In this document: piece by piece, positions 9,001 to 18,246 of the stretch
Numbering within the stretch: position 1 is the first letter of the stretch
Layout: each line of letters begins with the position of its first letter
Assembly (NCBI GenBank): GCA_000320545.1
Contig: ADNK01000416.1
Coordinates: 25,001-52,757, forward strand
Origin: Bigelowiella natans CCMP2755
Lineage: Eukaryota; Cercozoa; Chlorarachniophyceae
Reading direction: 5' to 3'
DNA: 27,757 bases
Notes under the pieces: model-generated
The model's database searches: none
What the model was told of the DNA's origin: nothing
The model's input: the letters and a program-made list of their open reading frames with translations, nothing else
Translations under genes and position numbers: made by a program

Positions 9001-10568
9001 ATGCTGCCACTATCCCAAAGGGCAGGTAGTTTCTTGTAGTCTCCGTAGCTGTCTTTAACTTTAACCTTGGTCATAGCAACTTTGATAGTCCTGTTAGCGT
9101 CTTCGTCATTAATGTTGCATACTCCTAAGTTCTTTATGTCGTCTAGGGTCATGGGCTTGTCTTGGTCCTGCGTTGCTGGTACTGCTGTCTTCGTCGGCGC
9201 CTGCTTAAGGTGATCTAATATTCCGTTTATCTGCTGCTGTATAGCATTGATACTGTTCTGCTTTTTGTTCTTATATTTATTGTTCTTCCCGTTGTTGCTG
9301 CCTTGCCATTTGCTGTTGTTATATCCTTGTCCTCTGCCTTTCTTTCTCTTTAACTTCTCGTAGTGTTCGTTGAGCTGCCTGATCGTCATCCTGGGTCGTC
9401 CTTCTTTCCTGTCTCTGCAGTCTTTAGCGGTGTGTTTCCCTTTACGTGAGCAGTATCCGCAACGTCGGTTACCTTCCCTGTCCTTGTACCAGTCTCGCTG
9501 CGGCTTAATAGCGTTAATGTTTCCTATGCCAGGTACCTTAGGGCTGGTAAACTTGCGGTCCTGCTCCTGCTCGCGTAGGGATATAGCCTGCACTGCTGCC
9601 TCCATCGTGGTGTAGCCTTTCTCCGTAACGTAAGTGGATTCCTTTATCTTTAACTTGAACTCTTCAAACCTTGCCTGATCATCACCTGTGTTGTAATTAA
9701 AATCATGTAGTTCGTCGATCATATCCTGGAAGCGCGTGGCAAAGTCTCTAACAGGTTCTCTCTCATGCTGCATCATTGCTCTGTATTTTCTAATAGCCTG
9801 GGGTAGGGAGTTAGCATCCTGTTCATTTACAAAAGCCTTCATTATCGCCTCAACGTCTCGTAGCCCACTAACTGTAGTGTGTATTTTCTCTAGCTGCCTG
9901 ATCCGGGTCCTGCCTGTCTCGTAAAGGTCCATGGCTTGCTTTATTATAGCTAGCCATTTGAGCTTGTCGTTTTCGGTGGGGTTAGGGGTAAAGTCGCAGA
10001 GTATACTCCTAGCGTTCTTCCACCACCTCCTTGCCTCACCTCTTTTCCCGTTGTATTTCGTTATCATAACCGGTGCTGTTTTAACAGACATGAACTGGGT
10101 GTTCCGCTGTACCGGCTGCTGCTGCTTGACGGTGCTCTGGGTCGTCCCCCGCGAGGCGCCCAGACCCCCGTCGTTCCTAAACAAAGCTGCCCACTCTGGA
10201 GGTAAGTCTGCTTCGTAATCCATGATGTCCTGCATGATAGCTGCCCAAACATCATGTGTCTGATACTTGTATTCTATCGATACTTTCAGTTTGGCGTAGT
10301 TGCTCGCCCTGGGTCGCAAGGCTCGTAATGCCATTACGACCTTCTTGCTTTCGGCGGCCACGTCCTCGTCGTCCGCCTCGTAGAAGTTCTCCAGTGCCTC
10401 TGCTGCTGCATCTGCTTTCTTAATCCCGGGTGCTGGTCCCGGCGGTGCCTGTGGAGGTGTTCCTCCTCCTTCCTTAGCGTCCGTATCGCCCTTCCTTTCC
10501 TGTTTCTGCTCGTGCCCTTGCACGGCCTGCGAGCCAAAGTCCTGCTGTTCTTCTAGCTGCTGTGACAT
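6009..10568 (-). CDS. Retrotransposon Gag-Pol polyprotein (1519 aa)
   Basis: One uninterrupted frame starts at the ATG 39 nt after the 5' LTR. Residues 1-360 are Gag-like, charged and proline-rich at the N-terminus. A zinc knuckle CGYCSRKGKHTAKDC lies at 370-384; its spacing is C-X2-C-X5-H-X4-C, one residue longer than usual. The aspartic protease shows WDSGS with catalytic D519. Reverse transcriptase carries FPYGLSISGDAF and the catalytic YVDDD (889-893). RNase H shows WTDWSKLG (D1046) and TDHKPL. Integrase has an HX4H zinc half, but the second half reads CRC instead of CX2C; catalytic residues appear to be D1304, D1376 and E1404, giving D-X27-E where 35 is usual. There is no gag/pol stop or shift. 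The frame ends just before the expected integrase tail, which continues in the overlapping -1 frame. Protein acts in the virus-like particle cycle of the element. Confidence 0.93.
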   Translation of the reverse strand: MSQQLEEQQDFGSQAVQGHEQKQERKGDTDAKEGGGTPPQAPPGPAPGIKKADAAAEALENFYEADDEDVAAESKKVVMALRALRPRASNYAKLKVSIEYKYQTHDVWAAIMQDIMDYEADLPPEWAALFRNDGGLGASRGTTQSTVKQQQPVQRNTQFMSVKTAPVMITKYNGKRGEARRWWKNARSILCDFTPNPTENDKLKWLAIIKQAMDLYETGRTRIRQLEKIHTTVSGLRDVEAIMKAFVNEQDANSLPQAIRKYRAMMQHEREPVRDFATRFQDMIDELHDFNYNTGDDQARFEEFKLKIKESTYVTEKGYTTMEAAVQAISLREQEQDRKFTSPKVPGIGNINAIKPQRDWYKDREGNRRCGYCSRKGKHTAKDCRDRKEGRPRMTIRQLNEHYEKLKRKKGRGQGYNNSKWQGSNNGKNNKYKNKKQNSINAIQQQINGILDHLKQAPTKTAVPATQDQDKPMTLDDIKNLGVCNINDEDANRTIKVAMTKVKVKDSYGDYKKLPALWDSGSMPKSFISLSTVRRLGLLDQVTKKERKYAQADGSSSMKTVGELMLKLQIPGSDAETQIKTRVAMTLSMELLLGQDALEKLGGIISFYNHKIYFAKLPKKSGRTISQNMIRLDEWTSESSVNALEFMDLADNKLPTPTELRKKNPGKTIRQITELLDKTPPADDWDIDKGKKYINKILNEKYSDITKPTTKPSSKLTPVKIELKKGYEECIINDPEHRRPEADWEKIEWQINEWAKEGKIEPSNSPWNVRHVLAKKPTYPFFRLAHNFIRHNRVIKRIQTPTPRIDDVIEHVIGYKYYSSLDKNESYMQTPIHKTSRPITAFSSRHRKWHFVVFPYGLSISGDAFSSQNYRAYTHDGMASVLWVFVFVYVDDDIICTNTVVAQIFLLENIFIRFAHFGFTIRLQKCTFLATRIKWCGYYLEQGRITPNPEKVAALQQAPKPKNAKELKSFLQTAAWILRRFSPTYARTAAAFTTAYRKENSVGLSFAKVWAKAGLDAHFDNLIKLCSNTLLNAKLDTTRPATLWTDWSKLGMAAVLTQDQQIIRVWGRACTAAEAKYSPTKGEYKAMTEAQRKLRYYLLSVPSFTLMTDHKPLLGIDRKLEAPNDEYAAMRADTEEFRDKRTVVYAPGDKQLADYFSRLFEKKVPTQVTPMVNAITFEDGDFLPEPEELQHLQEHLDKYKHKHEVLSDRIYVYTNNVRRTYVPRRTRGALLFTAHGPAHVGENHITALLYHYYWPYKLKEIRTYLRGCRCSSLKAAGVATKESSKSRASKKIKARNFLDIVQIDVYKYDGYHYLTFVDVATGKCWVKKIIKVNVAKKNKGLYKQRLTNCYRTWESELQAIPDEVSINKIPKKLHVDNETSLLQLPHPNIDASPVYYAQSNSKVERLHRTLANLSRINSTTPDKIQGLVNDTFTSGGGIKDKEREEGDDNDDDTESEDEKVPYDGRVLKEGQYVRAKVNLRSRNKQDPFWGGVAKVTERKGRKQYYIYDGNRVTCATSVT

Positions 10569-10584
10569 TGTTAGTCAAATCGTT

Positions 10585-10602
10585 TCCCGTGTGTGGAAGC
10601 CA
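10585..10602 (-). promoter_or_regulatory. Possible primer-binding site
   Basis: After the 5' LTR and five spacer bases the element strand reads TGGCTTCCACACACGGGA. TGG is the usual start of a site matching the CCA end of a tRNA. I cannot assign the tRNA from memory, and the 5-nt gap is slightly larger than common. Confidence 0.45.
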
Positions 10603-10607
10603 AAGGT

Positions 10608-10933
10608 TGTTGCGCGTAAGGTGTTCACAGGCCGAGGCGCTACGTGCACAAGTAGGCAGGGGGGGGGAAAGGCACGTTTGCTTCCTTTTGAAGAGTTGTG
10701 TTTATTTTTATTAAAGATTATATTTTTATTAAATCGTGCACTGCGTAATCATTCGCGAAGCTTTCGCGAATGCCGCCGCACGTGGGGCAGCACACTTCCG
10801 GTGTGCTGCCATGAGTCCCGCCGGAACCCACGTGCCTATGCTGTATTAATATCTACGTTATCTATATTCTATATCCGCGACAACCCCTTTGTTGTCGCAC
10901 GTGACTTGTGCCCGCGTAGTGGTACGCGCTACA
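10608..10933 (-). repeat. 5' LTR, 326 bp
   Basis: Same length and, as far as I can read, the same sequence as the 3' LTR, followed by the ggca duplication at 10934-10937. Expected to hold the promoter of the element, with the TATA-like block at about 10862-10876 reading leftward. Confidence 0.95.
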
Positions 10934-10937
10934 GGCA

Positions 10938-11695
10938 ATCACGCGCCACACGTGCACGTTGCATGAATTGTTCTTTTTTTGCTGCTTGTTTCTCACATTC
11001 CGCAGCCCGCGCACACCACTAGACCAGCACAGCACACGCTGTAATGCAGTCTGCTCACATGCTAGCTTGCCTGGCAGCGCACACTTGCACTGACCGGCTA
11101 GCCGGGCTAGCGGGGCGCGATCGACAGCTAGACAGCTCCATGGCTAGAGCTGGGTGGAAGCGTGCACTTGCAACTCCATTTTGGCACAAAGTGCAATGGA
11201 ACAAACACAATCCAGAACAAACGCTGACATGCAATGGCGCTGGCTAGCTCTAGAGCTGGTGAAGCAACTTCGCAGACACAGCTGACACTAGGACAATGTG
11301 CAACAACAGTGCAATGCCGGATCGAATGAGCATGCAAGCATGCGTGACTGACTGCATGCTTTCATGCATTTGTCATTGATGATCGATGCGCTGGCTAGCT
11401 GGAGTGTTGACATGCACGTCAGGAAACCACCAACTGAATGATTGCTGCTGTGCTGAGACACTACATGCACCGCGCTTTCTAGCATTCCCATTCGATCACA
11501 CGTGCAGAATTTCCACGAGTTTTGTTAAATTAAGTGTGTTGCATGTTACATCGGATTTTGCGTCAATGCAAGCACGAAACTGTCATCTGGTACAGATTGT
11601 ACAGTTGCCATGGAGATCGATCCCAGAAACTCGATTGGCATTAGAATTTGTGCATATTCACATCACTTCTTCCTACATTATGCTCTTGGCAAAAT
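10938..11695. other. Intergenic, right flank of the retrotransposon
   Basis: No gene seen. The sequence is rich in gcta, ctag and tgca words and holds the palindrome-like GCTAGCTCTAGAGCT at 11243-11257, which recurs near 22049. It covers the sequence 3' of the sorting nexin gene. Confidence 0.5.
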
Positions 11696-14342
11696 TCAAT
11701 ACTTTTTCTCCTCTGCCCACAACTTCACGAGCTTGGAAGACACCTGAACACATAAGATGATAAAACATTAGATATTCGACTACAAATGGTGAACATGCAG
11801 CGTTGCGCTGACCTCAAATTGCTTTTCAAAGAAGGTCTGCACCTAATACAGAGAACGATCGTGAATGAGAAAGTTGCGACAAAAGCAACAAAGATTAAAG
11901 GCATACTTGGGAGTTGAAGGAAGAAGTCTTGTTCTCCCAATAATAAACTACTTCCGATTCGAATAAAATCTTTGTGATAATAGTGTGCAGTCCTATTGCA
12001 ATATAGCAATTGAGAGTTAATTTGAGACTTATGTACACACACACATATCTATGTATAGTATAAAAATATATATAAATATATATAATTGAATACATTTGTT
12101 TCTATCTTGATTTCAGTAAAAACTTGGTTCAGAAAATGTTGATGGATAAAAAATGTGCCGGGGATGGTTCCTTTTACAACCTCGTACTTCCTCCAATGCA
12201 TCTTTGTCTTTCTTCTCTGCAGCTTTCTGTTTTTCATTGAGTTCTCCATCGATCTACATAGCGTTGTAATAGTAGGACAAAAACGCCTAAATCACAGCTT
12301 GTTGAATACAGGAAATATCCCTTTCTCGGTCGAACCTTTTTGTACTTTTCCATCCTCTCCATGGCCTTGGATAGTCTTTTTTGAATGGACTCCCATGTCT
12401 GCGTAATTATACACACATTATAATTATAAATTTAAATATATTTATATCATCTTTGAAAAAAATAACGTTCAACAGCATAAGATGTGAATGGAACGTCTGC
12501 TATAGGAAGGAACCGCCAATGATTGTTGTCATGCAATTGGACGTGTGCACAACAATAATGAATCACTGGGACAATCATAATATCTTCATACCGAGATTCT
12601 ATCTCTTACACCCAAATGTTAATTTGCAATGTTGGCGAACAACTAACTGCGGAGGGAAGCACTGTTATTTTTTGAAAAAGAAATCGGCATGAAAAAGTGG
12701 AAATGTTCTTAGCCTTTCAACTACTTACTTTGACTATAATCAGCATCGATTCAATATCGAGCTTCTCTTGCTTAAATATCGACACCTGTGCAGCATCATC
12801 AAGGTTTCTTGTTATTCTTTGCGATGAGTGGCGACAATGAGAGCAAATATTGAGTAGTAGTCTTACCACTCCCTCGGACCAATGATCGGGCTTTTCGGAA
12901 ACAACACCTACGCACGATTTTTAGAGGAAATGTTTCAAAAAGCAATCCTTCAAAAAAACGACACTTTGTGATATTATTGCCAATCGCGAAAATGGTGAAC
13001 TCGCCGTTTTTTATCATCATCATCGTCGTCGTCGTCCTCGTTGTTTTGATATTGAGATGTTTTCTGACTATACCCGACCAAGACTGGAACATTCCACTCA
13101 CATCCATGCGAGGTGGATCCGGTCTGATTGCACACAACGAAGAAACAAAACAAAGCATTGATGGGCAAGAACATCCAAAAAATATTTGACTCCTGAGGTA
13201 ATAGAAAATTGCCAAGATACAATATCTATGTATATAAATATAGGTTATATTTGTGCTTAGCGGCAGTTTCCAGTGGTTCTTCAAGCCCTTCTCGCTCACC
13301 CCCCTCCCCCTACTACAGCATTGATTGCCGCCGAACTACCTCTGTGCGTATCCATCTTCGACCTTACCGAGAGACTTTAAGGAACTCGTAACTGAAAGAT
13401 TATTACCATCATATGTTGCACGTGCAAGCAATCTCAGTGCTGCCATGAGTCGAGGGGAAATCACATATTTTACTTTTCTTGGAATGCAGACAGATGTCGC
13501 CCCATTTATCCGCAATTAGAGCGCTGAGCAGGATAGAACGATCAGAACGCAAAACGCGACATAACAACTTAATTGAGAATCGCCCACCTTGATTCCAGAA
13601 GCAGCTGAATTTGCTTTGCTAACGTTTGTGTGTGCAGATCGTATGTCAGTACAGTTTCCAAACAACTGATATATATGCTATTATTAAGAAGAAATGGTTA
13701 ATTTTCAAAGTATCTGCTAGTATTGAAAACGCGGTTGAAGCCTATCCTGTCATCGGTCTTTTCAGTTCATTATTGCATTATTATCATGACTTCGCATAGT
13801 TTTTATCGTTGCTACCACCACGACTACAATTATGATGTGTTGTTGTTGTTGTTGTTGTTGTGGTTGTTGTTGTTGTTCTTGATACTGTGCGTGAATTATT
13901 AGCTGTTAACTACAACCAACCAGTGTTTGTAAGATAGTCCTTCAATCGTAATACCCTGTTTTCGTAACACAACCATGTACAATAGGAACAGCGGCAAAAC
14001 CAACATCAGTCACGTTGAATAAGTGTTGATTGTTTCATGCTAAATGAATGCAGAGTTTCCTCTAAGAGGCTGAGCGAGAAGAAATATCACATAAATAAAT
14101 AAGAAAATCATTTTTCGCTCTTCCCCTTTGATTTCTGAATTTAATTTCAGGATGACGTTGTTCCACACGTTCTGCAATCTAAATTTCTTTTGTGGACGAT
14201 GGGTGGATGGATGGATGGATGGATGGGGCACCTCTCCAGGGGATCTGTAGGCATATTGCTGCCTGCAAGCTCTGGAAAAAGACTTTGGAACATCTTTGCG
14301 ACGTTATCATCCTTTTGGCTCATGATAAGCTGCGTAATAATA

Positions 14343-14373
<31 letters not shown>

Positions 14374-14738
14374 GCAATAACAAAGATAAGAAACGGTCGT
14401 AAATAAACGCACACACACACACATGAAGGGGTTGTACCCTTTCAACGTCGCGTTTCTGCTTGTCGAAAGTGTTCGAGTGCCTGATCAACATAGACACAAT
14501 CACTGCCGGTCCCCCATCAACAAGTTGTAATCCCGTATTTTCCCACGAATCTCACTTTGATATGAAGAGCTGGAAGGGCATGCTATGGATAATGAAACGA
14601 TGCCTGATAATACAACACCATCCATAAGATAACATTTCGGAGGAAGAAAATGAAGGACAAACCTTGAAATCAGGCGCTTCATAAATTCTTCAAGACCTAA
14701 AGCAGCGTTATCGTAAACAATTTCTTAGTTCGCTTTCA

Positions 14739-14814
<76 letters not shown>

Positions 14815-16090
14815 TGTCTGTCTCTCTCTCCCCCCCCCCCCCCCTCCCACATCTCACTCTCACAAACACACATATGAACGTATCATAAGTGTTCGCTACC
14901 ATGCCTGCGTTCTTCAATGAATGACTCCTTCATTTTTCCCTGTTTCAGATACAATGATCATTCACCGGCTAGGTATGTATTAGATAAAATACTGATTACA
15001 AAAAGGCTTTTGGGAGGAAGTGATGGAATGAATACGCCAGGGAAAGCAAGTCCAAGCCATTTGCGCAACCACACCTAGTATTAAGGAAAATTTAACTCAA
15101 AAGCAATGAGTCTAGAAAAATATTTCTGTCTTGAATTGGTAGATGAACTTTCAAATTGAAATGTGAGGATGCTAAATGATGATTACGAAGTCGCTGTAGC
15201 GTCTGCGAACGAATCGGATCTCTTCGATTGGAGGCTGAGCATGCAAATCAAATAATTCTTAGACAACCGTTAGACGCACTCCGTAATATTGTTTAGTGGT
15301 CTGTACAGTTCTATAGAAAATAATTGATGAACAGTGGAGAGAACATGTGACATCAATGTGAAGAAATATTTTAGCGCATTACCTCCACAGATACAGCATA
15401 TGAAGTGAATGACCCGGTGAGCGCTTTCTGTGTTTGAGGATCCTCTATATTTGCAAAAGCAATAAAATTTCAGTGAGGAGCTAATGTACGTCACCACTTC
15501 TTTCTCTTCTTCTTCTTCTTCTTCTTCTTCTTCTTTTTCTTCTATGTTGTTTGTGAAGGGTACCAACGTGCACGCCCACCACGTGACGGCCCTTCTGGAC
15601 CAGCCCTCCAATCTTCAACGAATCCAGGCACATGTAAAACTCTTCCAAGTCTCCAGTATCTGTCAATTATCCATATCCAGCTTCGATCGATTTAAAAATT
15701 CTCGAAATCGATACAATCAATCGCGTGAAGGCGACCAAATTTTAGAAAGAAACACAAATTAATCACCGACCCCTTTGCCTAATCTTGCTGTCGACCCGTC
15801 TGCAAGTGTTTTGGTTAGATTAGATACGAGGAAGGCACCCCATTTTTTTCAATATGATCTAAAGAACGGAGTAAATAATTTTACTTGTGAGCCTTAGATT
15901 CCACAGGTTCTGTATCGGGGGCGACATTCTCTTGCATCGCTTCGGAGACAGCTAGGTTGACTTCGTGCGTGGCTTCTTGGGCCAATGCTTCTGCCTGAGC
16001 TAAAGCAGCCGCAGCCGCAGCCTCAGCAGCACCAGCCTCTGCCGATTGATCGTTGTTTGTACCGTCATTGTACTCGATCGCCTCAGACAT
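11696..16090 (-). CDS. Sorting nexin, PX domain plus BAR-like coiled coil, 24 exons (456 aa)
   Basis: Exons (minus strand): 16090-15885, 15799-15771, 15659-15564, 15444-15383, 15234-15187, 15074-15000, 14939-14900, 14696-14663, 14603-14556, 14480-14438, 14329-14232, 14069-14014, 13618-13588, 13391-13368, 13123-13074, 12907-12867, 12785-12729, 12646-12610, 12499-12474, 12398-12336, 12253-12188, 11969-11907, 11842-11813, 11743-11696. They total 1371 nt with matching phases throughout. The start MSEAIEYND opens an acidic, Ala-rich tail. A PX domain spans about 104-220: VHVEDPQ, RRYSDF (142-147), PSLPPK (164-169), then EERRHGLEEFMKRL. These are the phosphoinositide-binding landmarks of PX domains. 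Residues 255-456 are helical and charged, as in SNX-BAR proteins, ending KLVKLWAEEKKY. Expected role: membrane binding and tubulation in endosomal sorting. The PX exons are firm; exons 13, 14, 19 and 22 rest on weaker sites, and exon 14 has alternative donors. The BAR assignment is inferred from order and composition. Confidence 0.8.
13841..13876. repeat. TTG trinucleotide repeat in intron 12 of the sorting nexin gene
   Basis: TTG run with one GG interruption, lying wholly in the 395-nt intron 14013-13619. Confidence 0.9.
14201..14226. repeat. GGAT tetranucleotide repeat
   Basis: Tandem GGAT/GGGT units beginning right after a sorting nexin donor site (exon 11 ends at 14232). An AAT triplet tract at 14337-14373 lies in the preceding intron. 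Confidence 0.9.
14740..14844. repeat. Compound (CT)n(GT)n(CTGT)n tract ending in poly-C
   Basis: Four simple-repeat types in a row, all within the sorting nexin intron 14899-14697. Confidence 0.95.
15503..15540. repeat. TTC trinucleotide repeat
   Basis: TTC run in the sorting nexin intron between exons ending at 15564 and starting at 15444. The plus-strand serine runs and minus-strand arginine runs read from it are artefacts. Confidence 0.9.
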
Positions 16091-16864
16091 GATATCTATG
16101 TGGTGGGAGTGGGGCAAATATCGAGCACTTCCGCACGCAAGCGATTTCCAAGTTCTTAAATGAAGAAACGTGTGAATAATTCTTCTTTTCCTTGACGCAG
16201 ATCCAAAATGGATTCCATTATTAATCTGAAATATTTCTTAACCCTGGAGTACTCCCTCCTTGCAGAAATATCTAATCCTGGTTTCAGTGTTATTGTCTCT
16301 TTATTGTTTTGGTAAATTCCTTTAAAGATTCAAGATATATTCCGGGATTCCGATTTTACCGATCCCAACGTAAAAATATTTTGATATTTGCATAGAATTT
16401 ATCCGCTTACGACAATCAATTAAGTACTTATTCAACATTTCAAATTATCATGGCTTTTTTTCTGTAAAAAAGGGCACTTTTTATCACTTTATATGTCAAA
16501 ACCGGGATCGAGCAGTAGCTGTCGCACATTCTAATTTGCCAAAATTCCATGCAAACCTTTGAAACGCCCGTTTTAATTTTCTCGATAAAATACCTATAAA
16601 CTTTAATTACGTCAAGGAATATATTAAAAAATACACACTGTATCTGTCGTTAATGGATTTGACTATATTCCGACTCCAATAAATAAATAGCGGCTTACAA
16701 ATGAAAGATTTGACCATATCCTGACTCCATAAAATTAATTACTCGGCTATGAAGTTTGGGTAAATTCACCATAACATCATAAACCGATACCGTTGCGCAC
16801 AAGTAAAGGTTTAATCTTCATCTAATTAAAGCAACTCATCCCCACAACCCAAACAACCACAACC
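16091..16864. promoter_or_regulatory. Divergent intergenic region between sorting nexin and histone H2B
   Basis: 774 bp between the two divergent start codons, AT-rich and free of microsatellites. It holds an imperfect duplication: gatttgactatattccgact at 16656 and gatttgaccatatcctgact at 16707, each followed by ccat/ccaataaa. Its position 130-210 bp upstream of the H2B ATG makes it a candidate promoter element. I see no canonical TATA box and cannot place transcription starts. Confidence 0.5.
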
Positions 16865-17227
16865 ATGCCAGCTAAATCTAAAGCCACCAAGACCCCAGCT
16901 AAGAAGCCTGAAAAGAAAAAGGTCGAAGGAAAGCGCAGGAAGAAGCGTGTTGAATCCTACTCCACCTACATCTACAAGGTCCTCAAGCAGGTCCACCCAG
17001 ATACCGGTATCTCCCGCCGCGGAATGTCGATCATGAACTCCTTCATTGGAGACATTTTCGAGCGTATTGCAAGCGAAGCTGGAAAGCTCTGCCGATTCAA
17101 CAACAAGGCTACTCTCTCCTCAAGGGAAATCCAGACCGCTGTCCGCCTCATCCTTCCTGGAGAACTTGCAAAGCATGCAGTTTCTGAGGGAACCAAGGCC
17201 GTCACCAAGTATACCAGCTCCAAGTAA
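16865..17227 (+). CDS. Histone H2B (120 aa, intronless)
   Basis: Core nucleosome histone, forming the H2A-H2B dimer in chromatin. The frame starts [19 protein letters not shown], a lysine-rich tail. It is followed by the histone fold: [16 protein letters not shown] (alpha N/1), [19 protein letters not shown] (alpha 2), then [20 protein letters not shown] (alpha 3) and the C-terminal helix ending AVTKYTSSK, whose AVTK lysine corresponds to the conserved ubiquitination site. Length is normal for H2B. The ATG at 16865 fits the usual MP start. It has no intron, unlike every other resolved host gene here. Codons are strongly biased to C- and G-ending forms (AAG, ATC, CTC, ACC), unlike the neighbours, as expected for high expression. 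I find no animal-type histone 3' stem-loop downstream, suggesting a polyadenylated message. The KLC in the alpha 2 end is seen in some algal H2Bs, a weak taxonomic hint. Confidence 0.98.
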   Translation: MPAKSKATKTPAKKPEKKKVEGKRRKKRVESYSTYIYKVLKQVHPDTGISRRGMSIMNSFIGDIFERIASEAGKLCRFNNKATLSSREIQTAVRLILPGELAKHAVSEGTKAVTKYTSSK

Positions 17228-18246
17228 ACGGCGAACGGTGGACTAATAGCCTACTATACTTCAAGATACTTCTATACCTCAAAACAGAACAAACTCGACC
17301 ACGGTGTAATTTTGCACCTCCCTTCATTAGGGTTAACTTGCGATGATCTAATCAGCATCATGAAGAATCTGTTGATTCTTTACATGAAAACGAATGTGCC
17401 TTTCCTATGTAGATTTGTACACAGTCATAATTCTGTGACGACTGCGTAAATCCTAGTGAAGAACTAGATCATTAGCATAATAACCATTATCACAAACAAA
17501 GCGTTCCAACACTTTAAGCACAGGGATCCTAAGCCCTTGCATGTAGAATGCGTGCTGTGTCTTTAAATGAATTATCAAAGCAAAGTACACAACCAAAAAC
17601 CAACATGATGTCTGATCATTTACTATGTACGCACAGTATAAAGTCCATTGCGATACAGTGCAACAAACATCATGGCTTAGCTTAGCAGATGTGCTGTGGT
17701 GATGCATCTAACATAGATTAGAATTCAGAGCATCGCTAGATCGCGCTCCGCACGTCGTCCTAGACGTGACATCACGTACACAAGTGAGCTTTTGTCAGCA
17801 TGCAGCACATCATTGCAGAAACGAACAAAGACAACACAAGTATACAAGCTTTGTAGTCGATCCCCGCTCCTAGTAGCAATATGTGACGGGACAGCTAGAC
17901 AGCGCTGGTAGCTAGAATAAGTGATTAAATATTTTCAATAGTCATCCTAATGTTAAGTGCTAGAGTGGTGTACGTTTTTTAAAACAATGCTACTACTGCT
18001 CCACCTAGCTTGCATGCTACACAGCTCTAGTAGTAGAGCTGTGTGGCACATGTCACAGGTCACAGGTAGCTAGCTATATAATATATAAGACATCTGTGTG
18101 TGGTCTACAGCATGCTAGCATGATGTCGCAATGTTAGCACATTGTTCTACGTAGTATATGGTATGAGACGGCCGGCCGGATGTAATAATGAAATGATTAC
18201 ATTTTAAATTGCTACATATTGCCATCCTAATAATGTTGCTATCTCA
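17228..18246. other. Intergenic between H2B and the ankyrin gene 3' end
   Basis: No gene recognised. Between about 17700 and 18240 the sequence is packed with agct, ctag and tgca words. It includes a perfect 11-bp inverted repeat ACACAGCTCTA/TAGAGCTGTGT with a 4-nt loop at 18019-18044. Confidence 0.5.

Larger units (their letters stand above)
5215..10937 (-). mobile_element. Complete Ty3/gypsy-type LTR retrotransposon with 4-bp target duplication
   Basis: The element runs on the minus strand between two 326-bp LTRs (10608-10933 as 5' LTR, 5219-5544 as 3' LTR), each TG...CA bounded. The four bases ggca occur directly outside both ends (5215-5218 and 10934-10937), a target-site duplication of a size usual for this group. 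Inside are a short leader (10569-10607), one gag-pol frame (10568-6009), an overlapping 3' frame (6045-5596) and a purine tract beside the 3' LTR. The domain order protease, reverse transcriptase, RNase H, integrase places it in Ty3/gypsy (Metaviridae), not copia. I found no difference between the LTRs on reading, so insertion should be recent. It interrupts no recognised gene. Confidence 0.95.

Noticed and set aside
12799-13299. 166-codon minus-strand frame
   Set aside because: It crosses several sorting nexin introns and exons in an unused frame and includes a GAC/CAT repeat; the spliced model explains the region better.
13300-13355. An ATG-started exon (MDTHRGSSAA) as a separate gene start for the coiled-coil half
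   Set aside because: It also keeps phase with the next exon, but PX-domain exons upstream join the coiled-coil half in one phase-consistent chain ending at 13368, so a single gene is preferred. It remains a possible alternative start.
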